Below are positions 1 through 7,790 of a stretch of 10,000 nt of DNA, piece after piece (positions within the stretch are counted from its first letter, which is position 1; every line of letters starts with the position of its first letter). The translations under genes and the position numbers were made by a program. The DNA is from Trachelipus rathkii (Eukaryota > Arthropoda > Malacostraca > Isopoda > Trachelipodidae): NCBI GenBank assembly GCA_015478945.1, contig JABUQX010088616.1, forward strand, positions 5,001 to 15,000. The letters run 5' to 3'. The notes under the pieces were generated by a model, which was not told where the DNA came from, made no database searches, and saw only the letters and a program-made list of their open reading frames with translations.

Positions 1-108
<108 letters not shown>

Positions 109-118
109 TATATATTAA

Positions 119-400
119 TAGTTTTATAAGGTCGTGAAGCTCTAATCTGAGGTTGGTAAGTTTCGTAAACGCTGCCAGGGACCCCCCCCCTGGAGGGTCC
201 TGAAGAAAATGCCAAGGGAATGCAAAACAGAAGAAAGAAGAAAGGAAGACATGGCAGAAAAAGTAGGAAGGATTCGAGGAAGGAGGAGTCAAGAGAAGAA
301 AGAAGTTTTGGAGAACGAGTCTGAGTCAGAGGAGTCGGTTTGGCACCGGCCCGTGCAGGAGCCGGTGGCGGTGCTGAGTTATAATTAGATTAATGCTATA
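119..400. repeat. Outer tandem unit 1, left arm (GC-rich hairpin unit)
   Basis: This is the first of two related units in tandem, the other being about 401-770. They share an order of blocks: a GTAAGTTTCGTAAA-like lead, a GGGACCCC...GGAGGGTCC hairpin, an AATGCAAAACAGAAGAA block, a purine-rich tract, GAGTCTGAGTCAGAGGAGTC, then a GGCACCGG/GGAGCCGGTG-rich block and GAGTTAT. It is mirrored by 8985-9256 in the right arm. It has no open frame of convincing length, and I do not recognise the family. The sequence could be a non-autonomous repeat or the terminal module of a foldback-type element. Confidence 0.75.
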
Positions 401-770
401 ATTTACATCAAATTTGAACTTTGAACCTGCTAGATCTTGAAAATGACGGTTATAAGTCCGTAAAGGGTGTCAGGGACCCCAACGGAGGGGGCCGCGGCTG
501 AAAAAAATGCATGGAATGCAAAACAGAGGAAGAAAAGAAGAAGAAGAGAAGGATGCTGGAGGAAATATGGAGGAAAGAGTCTGAGAAAGAAACAGAGAGT
601 TGGTACCGGCACCGGTGCTGGAGCCGGTGCGGTGCCGAGTTATTAACATTCGTTAATAATACAATTATCCCTTACTGTTCACATAAGTCGCTTCTGTTCT
701 ACACATGTACAATGTCGTCAATTGCATTGCATCATGCAAAGATAAACCGTTTTTCTAAATGTTGAAGACT
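401..770. repeat. Outer tandem unit 2, left arm
   Basis: This is the second copy of the unit at 119-400, diverged but with the same blocks in the same order: CAGGGACCCC at 471-480, AATGCAAAACAGAGGAAG from about 515, a purine tract to about 600, a GGTACCGGCACCGGTGC block at 601-617, and GAGTTATTAA. It then extends into a stretch that unit 1 lacks (about 660-770, containing ATTGCATTGCATCATGCAAAG). That stretch is also present in the right-arm partner at 8616-8700. Short frames across the unit exist only because the purine tract lacks stop codons. Confidence 0.75.
515..600. repeat. Purine-rich (GA) strand-asymmetric tract
   Basis: The + strand is almost entirely A and G, with few interruptions, in GAAGAA/GAGAAGG style. 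The right-arm partner (8787-8868) is the matching C/T tract. Homopurine/homopyrimidine DNA of this kind can form triplex structures. The sequence shows only the base composition. Confidence 0.7.
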
Positions 771-779
771 TGACATATA

Positions 780-1110
780 TATTTTCAAATCTCATTTTCT
801 TTTTATAAACGTTGGATAGTTATAATTTTTACTATATTGCTTAATATGCATTTTATATTCTGACTTTATTTTTTATAAGTTTCATTTTTACATTTATACT
901 TTGTGTTTAATTTTTTAATTTTTATTTTTTTTTTATTTAAATTTATTTTTCTAACTTTTTTTTTTTTTTTTAAGTTTTTTTTTTTTTATTTATACTTTGT
1001 GTTTAATTTTTTTTTAGTATTTTAAATTTTTTTTTTGTATTGTCATCAATCTTGAAGTCATTTTTCTTTAATTAAAAATTCATTCTAATTACGTTTTAAA
1101 ACTTAAAAAA
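780..1110. repeat. T-rich low-complexity region with a tandem duplication
   Basis: AT-rich stretch with many T homopolymers. The phrase TTTATACTTTGTGTTTAATTTTT occurs twice (from about 893 and 989) between T runs, which indicates a tandem duplication of roughly 100 bp. The mirrored A-rich region at 8270-8610 carries the complementary phrase twice as well. Homopolymer lengths differ between the arms. No gene is seen here. Confidence 0.8.
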
Positions 1111-1167
1111 AAGTCGCACTTTTTAAAGAAATAGAGTAGGAAACAGTAAATCAGTTAATCAAAACAA

Positions 1168-1190
1168 CCACCCCACCCTCCTACCCTTCC
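1168..1190 (-). other. G-run block on the minus strand (near-quadruplex motif)
   Basis: The + strand has CCACCCCACCCTCCTACCC. On the minus strand this gives three runs of three or more G plus a GG. The right-arm partner at 8212-8231 has four full runs. It lies directly beside the GATCTATT minisatellite. Confidence 0.5.
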
Positions 1191-1194
1191 ATGA

Positions 1195-1246
1195 TCTACT
1201 TGATCTATTGATCTATTGATCTATTGATCTATTGATCTATTGATTC
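1195..1246. repeat. GATCTATT 8-bp minisatellite, left outer copy
   Basis: About five perfect GATCTATT units follow an imperfect GATCTACTT and end in GATTCAAGTC. The right-arm partner (8171-8206) has about four. Short versions (two to three units) sit at the equivalent place in each inner higher-order repeat: 3080-3101, 4064-4086, 5493-5513 and 6383-6404. In every pair but one it abuts a C/G-run block. Confidence 0.92.
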
Positions 1247-1303
1247 AAGTCATATTATAAGTATCTTTTTGTATAGACATAACATAAAAATAAATTCTTT
1301 GCG

Positions 1304-1432
1304 TAGTTGTTGTTGTTGAAATGTAACGTTTGTTGTTGCATTTGTTGCAGTTGTTGATGGTTGTTGTTGTTGAAATGTTGTTGTTGTGTTGTTTGTTGTT
1401 GTTGTTGTTGTTGTTGTTGCTGTTTGTTGTTA
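1304..1432. repeat. (TTG)n trinucleotide repeat, left arm
   Basis: TTG repeats, with interruptions such as GAAATGTAACG and GCAGTTGTTGATGG. The right-arm partner is the CAA repeat at 7978-8105. It interrupts a higher-order-repeat monomer: the sequence just before it (1247-1303) matches 3093-3145, and the match breaks where the TTG tract begins. Reading frames through it give poly-N/T on one arm and poly-T/Q on the other, so no protein is conserved. Confidence 0.9.
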
Positions 1433-1613
1433 ATATATCATATTTCAAGTTAATGAAAATATCAAACACTTTTTCAAACACATTCTAAAAAATTATGTTA
1501 ATTTACAATAACATTGTAAAATATTGAAAATTACAGAAAAAATATTCTCATCCTAGCCTGACTAACAATACGCTTCATTACAAAGGTAACTAAAATTAGA
1601 AGTTTTAACTTAC

Positions 1614-1815
1614 CAGCAGAAGTCAGCATAGCAATCTCAATCTTCTTTACTATACACCAACCGCACAAAATATTTCATTATTATTTAATATTATTCTTAT
1701 TATTATTCAATTATTTTATTATTATTATTATTTATTATTATTATTATTATTTATTATTATTATTATTATTCAATTATTAAATTATTATTATATTTTATTA
1801 TTATTTTTTTATTAT
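1614..1815 (-). other. Candidate transcribed first exon, left arm
   Basis: Read on the minus strand, a transcript starting about 25-30 bases after the TATA box (1840-1847) would cross the TTA repeat as an untranslated leader. It would reach an ATG at 1629-1627 and end at a consensus splice donor, GTAAGT (1613-1608), after codons for M-L-T-S-A and one extra base. The same ATG-to-donor segment is intact in the right arm (7775-7796). No acceptor or second exon can be identified, so this may be non-coding or fortuitous. The upstream TTA repeat would be an unusual leader. Confidence 0.3.
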
Positions 1816-1819
1816 TATT
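1677..1819. repeat. (TTA)n repeat, left arm outer
   Basis: TTA/TTATT repeats with slips (CAATTATT, TTTTTTT). The mirrored TAA repeat is at 7610-7743 with a different pattern of interruptions. It lies between the TATA box and the candidate exon end on both arms. Confidence 0.93.
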
Positions 1820-1839
1820 CCACATAGATTCTCACAACA

Positions 1840-2060
1840 CTTATATAGCGTGCGATCACTTTCCCTGCAGGTCCACAACTAGAACATTGGTTGTAAATTT
1901 GCTCTCCACCAGACACCTATACATTACCGGGCAAATTTTAGCTACGCTCAAGGGATAGCCAATCAGAGAACTGCATTTGCTATGGCATCACGGACAGCCA
2001 ATGAAATTCGAGGAATGATTCATTAATCTTAATATCTTTTGACTACAATGTGAAGGGTTA
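1840..2060 (-). promoter_or_regulatory. Promoter-like block, left arm (TATA, CCAAT boxes)
   Basis: On the minus strand there is TATATAAG (1847-1840), preceded upstream by CCAAT-type boxes: ATTGG on + at 1886-1890, and CCAAT on + at 1959-1963 and 1998-2002. This is one of the few stretches that is neither low-complexity nor part of the monomer array, and it is well preserved between the arms. The order of CCAAT boxes, TATA box, leader and splice donor fits an RNA polymerase II promoter pointing away from the palindrome centre. Function is inferred. Confidence 0.45.
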
Positions 2061-2130
2061 CGAAAGAATTTATTACTTTGTTCACTTTGTCCTTAACTTA
2101 ACCCCTGTTTTTTCATCTTAAGCAGTATTT

Positions 2131-2199
2131 TATTTATTAATTATTATTATTATTATTATTATTATATTATTATTTATTATTTTATTATTATTATTATTA

Positions 2200-2242
<43 letters not shown>

Positions 2243-2274
2243 ATTATTATTATTATTATTATATATTATCGTTA
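2131..2274. repeat. (TTA)n repeat, left arm inner
   Basis: A long, fairly clean ATT/TTA repeat with occasional AATTATT joins. The counterpart in the right arm (7196-7320) is degenerate and includes sequence with no match here, so the arms differ most clearly at this point. Confidence 0.93.
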
Positions 2275-2310
2275 ATTATTCAATTTATTTTTATGTGAAC
2301 ATAACAAATC

Positions 2311-2312
<2 letters not shown>

Positions 2313-2371
<59 letters not shown>
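2313..2371. repeat. (CA)n microsatellite, left arm
   Basis: Uninterrupted AC dinucleotides over 59 bases. The partner GT tract (7098-7157) is 60 bases, almost the same length. Near-equality in a fast-mutating repeat suggests that the arms are very young, are being homogenised, or are two reads of one molecule. Confidence 0.97.
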
Positions 2372-2372
<1 letters not shown>

Positions 2373-2389
2373 TCACAATAATTATAGAC

Positions 2390-2830
2390 ACTTTACTTAA
2401 TACATTAGCCAGGCAAACATCGTACTAACTTACTGATCACTGTAAAGTACCTACCACAGCGTACAAAACGTTAACCTATTCATACTTTTTCAAGCCTATC
2501 TCTAACATATCAATCGTTAATTTTACATTAACACTATAGAATTACGTAGCATTTCGAGTATCATTTCGGATAAACATAGCACAAAAAACGAGTTCTTTAT
2601 ATACTAACCAAAGAATATATGCTTAACATAAATGTTTTCACATTAATAAGCTAACATAGCATCATATAATGAACTAAGGAAATAATGTACAACGACAAAC
2701 CAAACACACCTTACACACGAATAAAACTGTTAACATTAACAAAGTTCACAACTTAACACCAGTAAAGTAACTAACTTTACATACAAAACGTAACCTTTTT
2801 CCAATACTTTTTTCAGCATATCTCTAAACA
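2390..2830. repeat. Higher-order copy 3 (partial), left arm
   Basis: The outermost partial copy comprises the end of a B monomer (to about 2506) and a full A monomer. It mirrors 6655-7094. The B monomer is cut on the outer side, where it passes into unique sequence and the CA array. Confidence 0.7.
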
Positions 2831-3048
2831 TATAAAACGTTAATTTTACATTGAAACAGTAATATTTAACAACAATTATCATAACCTTGTCAAATTAACC
2901 ATACAGACCAACGAATAACTTGCAAACATAACAAAGTTTTATCCAAACATAACATAAAAATAGTTCTTTTGACATAAAAATATCATAGTAAATTGTAATT
3001 AGTTTACTGATTTTTTAAAGCAGTAGAATCAGTAAATCAAACCATCTA

Positions 3049-3066
3049 CCCCTCCCCACCCCTCCC
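3049..3066 (-). other. Putative G-quadruplex motif (minus strand)
   Basis: The + strand has CCCC-T-CCCC-A-CCCC-T-CCC, so the minus strand carries four G runs with single-base loops, a canonical quadruplex pattern. It sits next to the minisatellite. Its right-arm partner is 6418-6435. Confidence 0.6.
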
Positions 3067-3079
3067 TCCATTACCTTTT

Positions 3080-3101
3080 GATCTATTGATCTTTGATTCA
3101 G
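3080..3101. repeat. GATCTATT minisatellite, short copy
   Basis: Two units (GATCTATT, GATCTTT) followed by GATTCAGGTC. It is at the same place in the composite repeat as the longer arrays at 1195-1246 and 8171-8206. Confidence 0.75.
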
Positions 3102-3904
3102 GTCATATTTCGAGTATCATTTTCGGATAAACATAACATAAAAATAAAGTTCTTTATATACTAACCATCGAATATATGCCAACGTAACAAATTTTTCACA
3201 TTAATAAAGCTAACATAGCATTACCAGGACTAAGAATATAGCACATTGACAAAACTAACACACATTACGCACTGAATACTACTACATTAACAAGGTTCCA
3301 TACTTAACAACACTAAAGTACTTAGCACAGCGCAAAGCGTAACCTATTTCACACTTTTTCAAATATCTCTAACCTATTATTTGTTAATTTTAAATTACCA
3401 TTGATTTAACGGGCTGCATTTCGAGCTATCATTTCGGGATGAACTAGACAAAAATGAGTCTTTTATATAACTCACCAATCCCCGAGGACAGTCATTATAA
3501 AGCTATGTAAACATAACATGTTTTCACATTAACTAAAGCCAACATACGTATAATAAAGAACTAAGAAAATAATGTACAAACACAAACCTAACACAACTTA
3601 CGCACTAATAACAGTTAACATTAACAAGTTCCACACTTACACCATTAAAGTAACTAGCAATGCATACAAAACGTATCCTATTCACACTTTTTCAAGCCCA
3701 TATCTGTAACCATATTAACGTTAATTTTTAACATTGAACAGTGATATTTAAAAAAATTTTTATCATACCATGTCGTAATTATCATAACAGATCAACGAAT
3801 AACTGTAAACATAACAAAGTTTTTATCCAAATACCATAAGAATAGTTTCTTCCGAATAAAATAATCCCAGCAAATTGGTAATAGTTTTAACAGACTTTTA
3901 AAGC

Positions 3905-4060
3905 CAGGTGGCAACAAAGGTGTTTTCCAATATATAACTCAGACTAAACATACCACAGAGAGGGAACCATCAAACGCATCTATTCATTTCCCAGCATTTC
4001 GCTGGCAGTCATAGCGTTATCGGGGCAGATCATACTCGTCCAAGACACAAGAGGACCTTT
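3905..4060. other. Anomalous segment replacing the C-run block
   Basis: Between AGACTTTTAAAGC and the short minisatellite at 4064-4086, the other copies have a CAGTAAATC plus C-run block of about 60-70 bases. Here there are about 155 bases of more balanced composition (with GCAGTCATAGCGTTATCGGGGC, 4004-4025) and no match to the other copies. I recognise no gene or family in it. It may be a short insertion, a local rearrangement or a burst of sequencing error. Confidence 0.55.
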
Positions 4061-4063
4061 GTA

Positions 4064-4086
4064 AATCTATTGATCTATTGATTCCA
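4064..4086. repeat. GATCTATT minisatellite, short copy
   Basis: Two to three units (ATCTATT-GATCTATT-GATTCC). It is the equivalent of 3080-3101, but here without the adjacent C-run block. The right-arm partner is 5493-5513. Confidence 0.7.
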
Positions 4087-4790
4087 TTGGATATTCGAGT
4101 ATCATTCTCGACTAACCATAACAACAACAAAATAAGTTTTTGTATTTACTAACCTGTCGAATATATGCCTAACGTACAAAGTTTTTACATCTAATAAAGC
4201 TAAACATAAACAATAACCTGGAACTAAGAATAACTAATAGTAACCAGTACGAAAACTACAAGGGTAGCATAACGTACGAATAAACTACTAACATTAACAA
4301 CGTCCATATTAACACATCCACTATAAAGTACCTAGCCAGTACAAGCGTACAAACTTAACCCTTCACAAGTAGAGTGATTTTCAAGCATAAACTCTAAACC
4401 TTAAATTGTTAATTTTACATTACACTATTGATTTTCGTTCATTAACGTAGTAAGTGTTTTCGGAATGAAAACATAGCCAAACCGATGAGTTCTTTATATA
4501 AAGGTATGCTAACCTAACGAATATTATGCTAAATAGCATTTGTTTTCACATTAATAAGCTGAACATAGCATCATATTGAACTAAGGAAATAATGTACAAA
4601 GACAAAAACCTAACACAGCTTACGCACTAATAACTGTTGAACACTTAACAAAGTGTCTACACACTTAACACCAGTAAGTAACTAGCATTGCACAAACGTA
4701 ACTTTTCTACTTTTTCAAGCATATCTCTAACATATTAACGTTATTTTTACATTCGACACAGTAATATTTAACAAACAATTTATCATAACC

Positions 4791-4829
4791 TTGTCTAATT
4801 AATTATCATACAGACCAATGAATAACTGT
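4791..4829. other. Palindrome spacer (asymmetric centre)
   Basis: About 39 bases separate the arms. They are not random: they continue the left-arm monomer (compare 2883-2915, and the reverse complement of 6560-6600), so the turn-round happens in the middle of a repeat unit. The right arm restarts about 40 bases back along the same unit. A short unpaired loop of this kind is typical of fold-back inversion by template switching. It is also typical of hairpin (fold-back) reads. Confidence 0.75.
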
Positions 4830-4887
4830 AATTATGAGTAAATTTTTTGTTAAATATTATGATGTTAAGTAAAAATAACGTTTATAT

Positions 4888-5778
4888 GTTAGAGATATGC
4901 TTGGAAAAAGTAGGAATAGGTTACGTTTTTTGTATGCAATGGTAGTTACTTACTGGTGGTTAAGTGTAGAATTTTGTTAATGTTAAAGTTTATTAGTGCG
5001 TAAGCTGTGTTAGGTTGTCGTTGTACATTATTTCCTTAGTTCATATGATGCTATGTTAGCTTTATTAATGGTGAAAATTGTTCATGTTAGCATATATTCG
5101 TTGGTTAGTATAATAAAGAATCATCTTTGTGTATGTTTATCCGAATGATACTCGTAATGAGACGTAATCAATAGTGTTAATGTAAAATTAACAATGATAT
5201 GGTAAGAGTTATGCTTGAAAAAGTTGATGGGTTACGGTTTGTACGCTGTGCTAGGTAACTTTAGTGTTGTTAAGTATGGAACTTTGTTAATGTTAGTTAG
5301 TTTATTCGTACGTATGGTGTGTTAGGATTTTGGTCGTTGTACATATATTCTTTAGTTTCAGGTTATGTTTGTTTAGCTTTTATGTAAATGTAAAACTTGT
5401 GTTACGCTTTAGCCATATATTCGGACATTAGTATTACCCAAAAACCTTATTTTTTGTGTTATGTTTAGTCGAAATATACTCGAAATATGACATGAATCAA
5501 TAGATAAATAGATTAAAGGTCCTGGTGGGAGGGGTGTGGAGGGGTTGATGGTTTGATTTTTACTGATTTACTGATTTTACCTGCTTTAAAATCTGTAAAC
5601 TTTTACAATTTGCTGGAATATTTTATTCGAAGAACTTATTCTTATGTTATGTTTTGGATAAAACTTTGTTTATGTTTTACAGTTATTCGTTGATCTGTAT
5701 AATAATTAGACTTGGATTATGAATAAAATTTTTGTTAAATATCAGCTGTGTCAATGTAAAATTAACGTTAATATGTTT
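4888..5778. repeat. Higher-order copy 1, right arm
   Basis: A monomer (about 4888-5203), B monomer (about 5204-5490), minisatellite (5493-5513), G-run block (5527-5544) and linking segment. It is about 890 bases and compact compared with its left-arm partner. Confidence 0.75.
5493..5544 (+). other. Short minisatellite plus G-run block
   Basis: GAATCAATAGATAAATAGATT is followed, after a short gap, by GGGAGGGG and a further GGGG run after TGTGGA. The G-run block has three full runs, one short of a canonical quadruplex motif. The left-arm equivalent of the G-run block is missing (see 3905-4060). Confidence 0.6.
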
Positions 5779-6654
5779 GAGATATATGCTTGGAACAAAG
5801 TATGAATAGGTTACGTTTTTGTATGCATTGCTAGTTACTTTACTGGTGTTAAGTGTGGACTTTGTTAATGTTAACTGTTTATTAGTGCGTAAGTTTGTGT
5901 TAAGTTTGTCGTTGTACATTATTTTCTTAGTTCTAGCAATGTTATGTTAGCTTTAATAATGTGAAAACATTGTTATGTTAGCATATATTCGATGGTTAGT
6001 ATATAAAGAACTCTTTTTTGTGCTATGTTTATCCGAAATGATACTCCGAAATGCAAGCGTAAAATCAATGGGTTTAATGTAAAATTAACATAAATATTTT
6101 TGAGATATGTTTGAAAAAGTGTGAAATAGGTTACGCTTTGTACGCTGTGCTAGTACTTTAGTTGTTGTTAAGTATGGAACTTTGTTAATGTAGTAGTTTA
6201 TTCGTGCGTATGTGTTTAGGTTTTGTCAATGCTGCATTATATTATTGTCTGGTAATGCTATGTTTAGCTTTTATTAATGTGAAAATAATGTACGTTAGCA
6301 TATATTCGATGGTTACGTATATAAAGAACTTATTTTTGTGTTATGTTCTATACCCGAAATGAATCTCGAAACGTATGAACATGAATCAATAGATCGAATA
6401 GATCAAAAGGTCGTGGTGGGAAGGGTGGGGAGGGGCTGATGGTTGATTTACTGATTTAACTGCTTTAAAATCAGTAAAACTATTACAAATTTTACTATGA
6501 TATTTTTTCAAAGACTTATTTTTTTATGTTATGTGTTGATAAAACTTTGTGTTACGTTAGCATACTTTCGTTGGTCTGTATGATAATTAGACAAGGTTAT
6601 GATAAATTGTTGTTAAATATTACTGTGTCGATGTAAAATTAACGTTTATATGTT
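5779..6654. repeat. Higher-order copy 2, right arm
   Basis: A monomer (about 5779-6101), B monomer (about 6102-6380), minisatellite (6383-6404), G-run block (6418-6435) and linking segment containing GTAAAACTATTACAAATTTT. It is about 876 bases and mirrors 2831-3710. Confidence 0.77.
6418..6435 (+). other. Putative G-quadruplex motif
   Basis: GGG-AA-GGG-T-GGGG-A-GGGG gives four runs with loops of one or two bases. It is the partner of the C-runs at 3049-3066 and sits beside the short minisatellite at 6383-6404. Confidence 0.62.
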
Positions 6655-7094
6655 AGAGATATGCTTGAAAAAAGTATGAAAAGGTTACGTTTTGTATGTA
6701 AAGTTAGTTACTTTACTGGTGTTAAGTGTGGAACTTTGTTAATGTTAACAGTTTATTAGTGCGTAAGCTGTGTTAGGTTTGTCGTTGTACATTATTTCCT
6801 TAGTTCATATGATGCTATGTCTTATTTATGTGAAAACATTGTTATGTTAGCATATATTCGTTGGTTAGTATATAAAGAACTCGTTTTTTTGCTATGTTTA
6901 TCCGAAATGATACTCGAAATGCTACGTAATTCTATAGTGTTAATGTAAAATTAACATTGATATGTTAGAGATATGCTTGAAAAAGTATGAATAGGTTACG
7001 TTTTGTACGCTGTGGTAGGTACTTTACAGTGATCAGTAAGTTAGTACGATGTTTGCCTGGCTAATGTATTAAGTAAAGTGTCTATAATTATTGT
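6655..7094. repeat. Higher-order copy 3 (partial), right arm
   Basis: Full A monomer (about 6655-6966) and the start of a B monomer. The B monomer leaves the consensus after GGTAGGTACTTTA (about 7026) and passes into GATCAGTAAGTTAGTACG and then the GT array. A remnant of B-type sequence (AGAGATATGTTTGAAAAAGTG) reappears at about 7919-7940, on the far side of the promoter block. The block therefore appears to be embedded in the array. Confidence 0.7.
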
Positions 7095-7096
7095 GA

Positions 7097-7097
<1 letters not shown>

Positions 7098-7157
<60 letters not shown>
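7098..7157. repeat. (GT)n microsatellite, right arm
   Basis: Uninterrupted TG dinucleotides over 60 bases, mirroring the CA tract at 2313-2371. It is followed by GGTGTGTTAGATTTG and a short TA run at about 7179-7192. Confidence 0.97.
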
Positions 7158-7158
<1 letters not shown>

Positions 7159-7195
7159 TGTGTTAGATTTGTTATGTTTATATATATATATAGTT

Positions 7196-7320
7196 GATTA
7201 TAATAATAATAATAGGGTAAATGTTAAATTGGACATCTTTTTGAAATAATAATCAATAATAAAAGATCGAATTAAATAATATAATATAATACATATAATG
7301 ATATAATATAAAACTAACTG
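7196..7320. repeat. Degenerate TAA/TA repeat with arm-specific sequence
   Basis: Counterpart of the clean TTA repeat at 2131-2274, but broken up. About 7214-7244 (GGGTAAATGTTAAATTGG onward) and about 7260-7272 (AAAAGATCGAATT) have no match in the left arm. The remainder is ATAATATAATA-type sequence. A short open frame on the minus strand here (to about 7398) is a low-complexity artefact. Confidence 0.7.
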
Positions 7321-7379
7321 CTTAAGATAAAAACAGGTGTTAAGTAAGGACATAAGTGGAACAAAGTAATAAATCTCGT

Positions 7380-7620
7380 AACCCTTCACATGTGTCAAAA
7401 GATATTAAGATTAATGAGTCATTCCTCGAATTTCATTGGCTGTCCGTGATGGCATAGCAAATGCAGTTCTCTGATTGGCTATCCCTTGAGCGTACTAAAA
7501 TTGCGTAATGTATAGGTGTCTGGTAGAGAGCAATTTACCAACCAATGTTCTAGTTGCGGACCTGCAGGGAAAGTGATCGCACGCTATATAAGTGTTGTGA
7601 GATCTATATTAATAATAATC
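7380..7620 (+). promoter_or_regulatory. Promoter-like block, right arm (TATA, CCAAT, AP-1-like)
   Basis: On the + strand, in order: TGAGTCA (7415-7421, an AP-1-type consensus; the left arm has TGATTCA), inverted CCAAT boxes ATTGG at 7435-7439 and 7474-7478 (the latter within CTGATTGGCT), CCAAT at 7542-7546, and TATATAAG at 7585-7592 after a GC-richer stretch with CCTGCAGG. The last CCAAT box lies about 40 bases upstream of the TATA box and the others about 110-150 upstream, which are ordinary positions for a polymerase II promoter. It points away from the palindrome centre. Preservation of the motifs on both arms supports the reading, but recent copying would preserve them anyway. Confidence 0.48.
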
Positions 7621-7743
7621 ATAAAAATAATAATAATCAATAATATATAATGATAATAATAATAATATAATAATAATATAATAATAATAATAAATCATAA
7701 TAATAATAAAAATAATAATAATAATAATCAATAATAATAATAT
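7610..7743. repeat. (TAA)n repeat, right arm
   Basis: AATAAT repeats with CATAATAA and TATATAATG interruptions, mirroring 1677-1819. It would form the leader of the candidate transcript. Confidence 0.92.
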
Positions 7744-7790
7744 TCAGTAGTGTATAGTAAAGATTGAGATTGCTATGCTGACTTCTGCTG
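7617..7790 (+). other. Candidate transcribed first exon with splice donor, right arm
   Basis: A transcript starting about 25-30 bases after the TATA box would cross the TAA repeat, then TATAGTAAAGATTGAGATTG, and reach ATG at 7775. It would then read M-L-T-S-A plus one base and meet the donor GTAAGT at 7791-7796. This is a near-perfect metazoan donor (CTG/GTAAGT). The start point is approximate. Upstream ATGs in the TAA repeat (for example ATGATAATAATAATAATATAA at about 7650) would make tiny upstream frames. No acceptor or downstream coding exon can be recognised, so this may be the start of a non-coding RNA, the relic of a captured gene start, or chance. Confidence 0.32.

Larger units (their letters stand above)
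2831..3710. repeat. Higher-order copy 2, left arm
   Basis: About 880 bases: a linking segment with the C-run block (3049-3066) and short minisatellite (3080-3101), a B monomer and an A monomer. Its length agrees closely with the right-arm partner (5779-6654, about 876 bases). Confidence 0.75.
3711..4730. repeat. Higher-order copy 1, left arm (insertion-rich)
   Basis: The innermost copy spans about 1020 bases, against about 890 in the right-arm partner (4888-5778). The extra length comes from a replaced segment at 3905-4060 and many scattered one- to few-base insertions within otherwise recognisable monomers, for example in the TTCTTTATATA and GTACCTAGC blocks. This pattern is unlike the other copies and resembles unpolished long-read error, but genuine decay is possible. 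Confidence 0.7.
2390..4790. repeat. Higher-order tandem repeat array, left arm
   Basis: About 2.5 copies of a composite repeat. The landmark TATCTCTAAC (or a variant) occurs near 2497, 2821, 3363, 3701, 4388 and 4722. Spacing alternates between about 325-335 bases and about 540-690 bases. That gives a composite period of about 870-880 bp for the outer copies and about 1020 bp for the innermost one. Each copy has two related ~310-bp monomers (A and B) and a linking segment with the GATCTATT minisatellite and C-runs. Monomers share TTAACATTAACAA, TTCTTTATATACTAACC and TCGAGTATCATTTCGG. No frames of useful length are present. Confidence 0.88.
4830..7094. repeat. Higher-order tandem repeat array, right arm
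   Basis: Mirror of 2390-4790. The landmark AGAGATATGC (or a variant) falls near 4891, 5204, 5779, 6102, 6655 and 6967. The spacings are about 313, 575, 323, 553 and 312 bases, so the composite period is about 865-898. Monomers carry GTTAGTATATAAAGAACT, ATCCGAAATGATACTCGAAATG and ACTTTGTTAATGTTA. The A and B monomers differ consistently: A has GGTTACGTTTTGTATGCA and ends in a GTGCGTAAGCTGTGTTAGG-type block, while B has TTTGTACGCTGTGCTAG. That makes this a true higher-order repeat. Confidence 0.88.

Noticed and set aside
511..765. 84-codon E/K-rich frame and its right-arm mirror at 8615-8872 (minus)
   Set aside because: The two begin alike (MECKTEEE), but the similarity follows from the arms being copies. 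The frame covers a purine tract and drifts out of phase after the GGTACCGG block. No domain was recognised.
1195..1246. CRISPR-like array
   Set aside because: Units are 8 bp with no spacers; this is a simple minisatellite in eukaryotic DNA.
5683..5919. 78-codon frame on the minus strand
   Set aside because: It lies in a satellite monomer; other monomers have stops and frameshifts at the same place.
7415..7421. Functional AP-1 site
   Set aside because: The TGAGTCA consensus is present only in the right arm (TGATTCA in the left) and a 7-base match is expected by chance often enough. It is mentioned within the promoter-like block but not called separately.
7435..7592. Histone gene promoter
   Set aside because: The CTGATTGGCT box and TATA box recall histone promoters, but no histone coding sequence follows and a splice donor is present, which does not fit replication-dependent histone genes.
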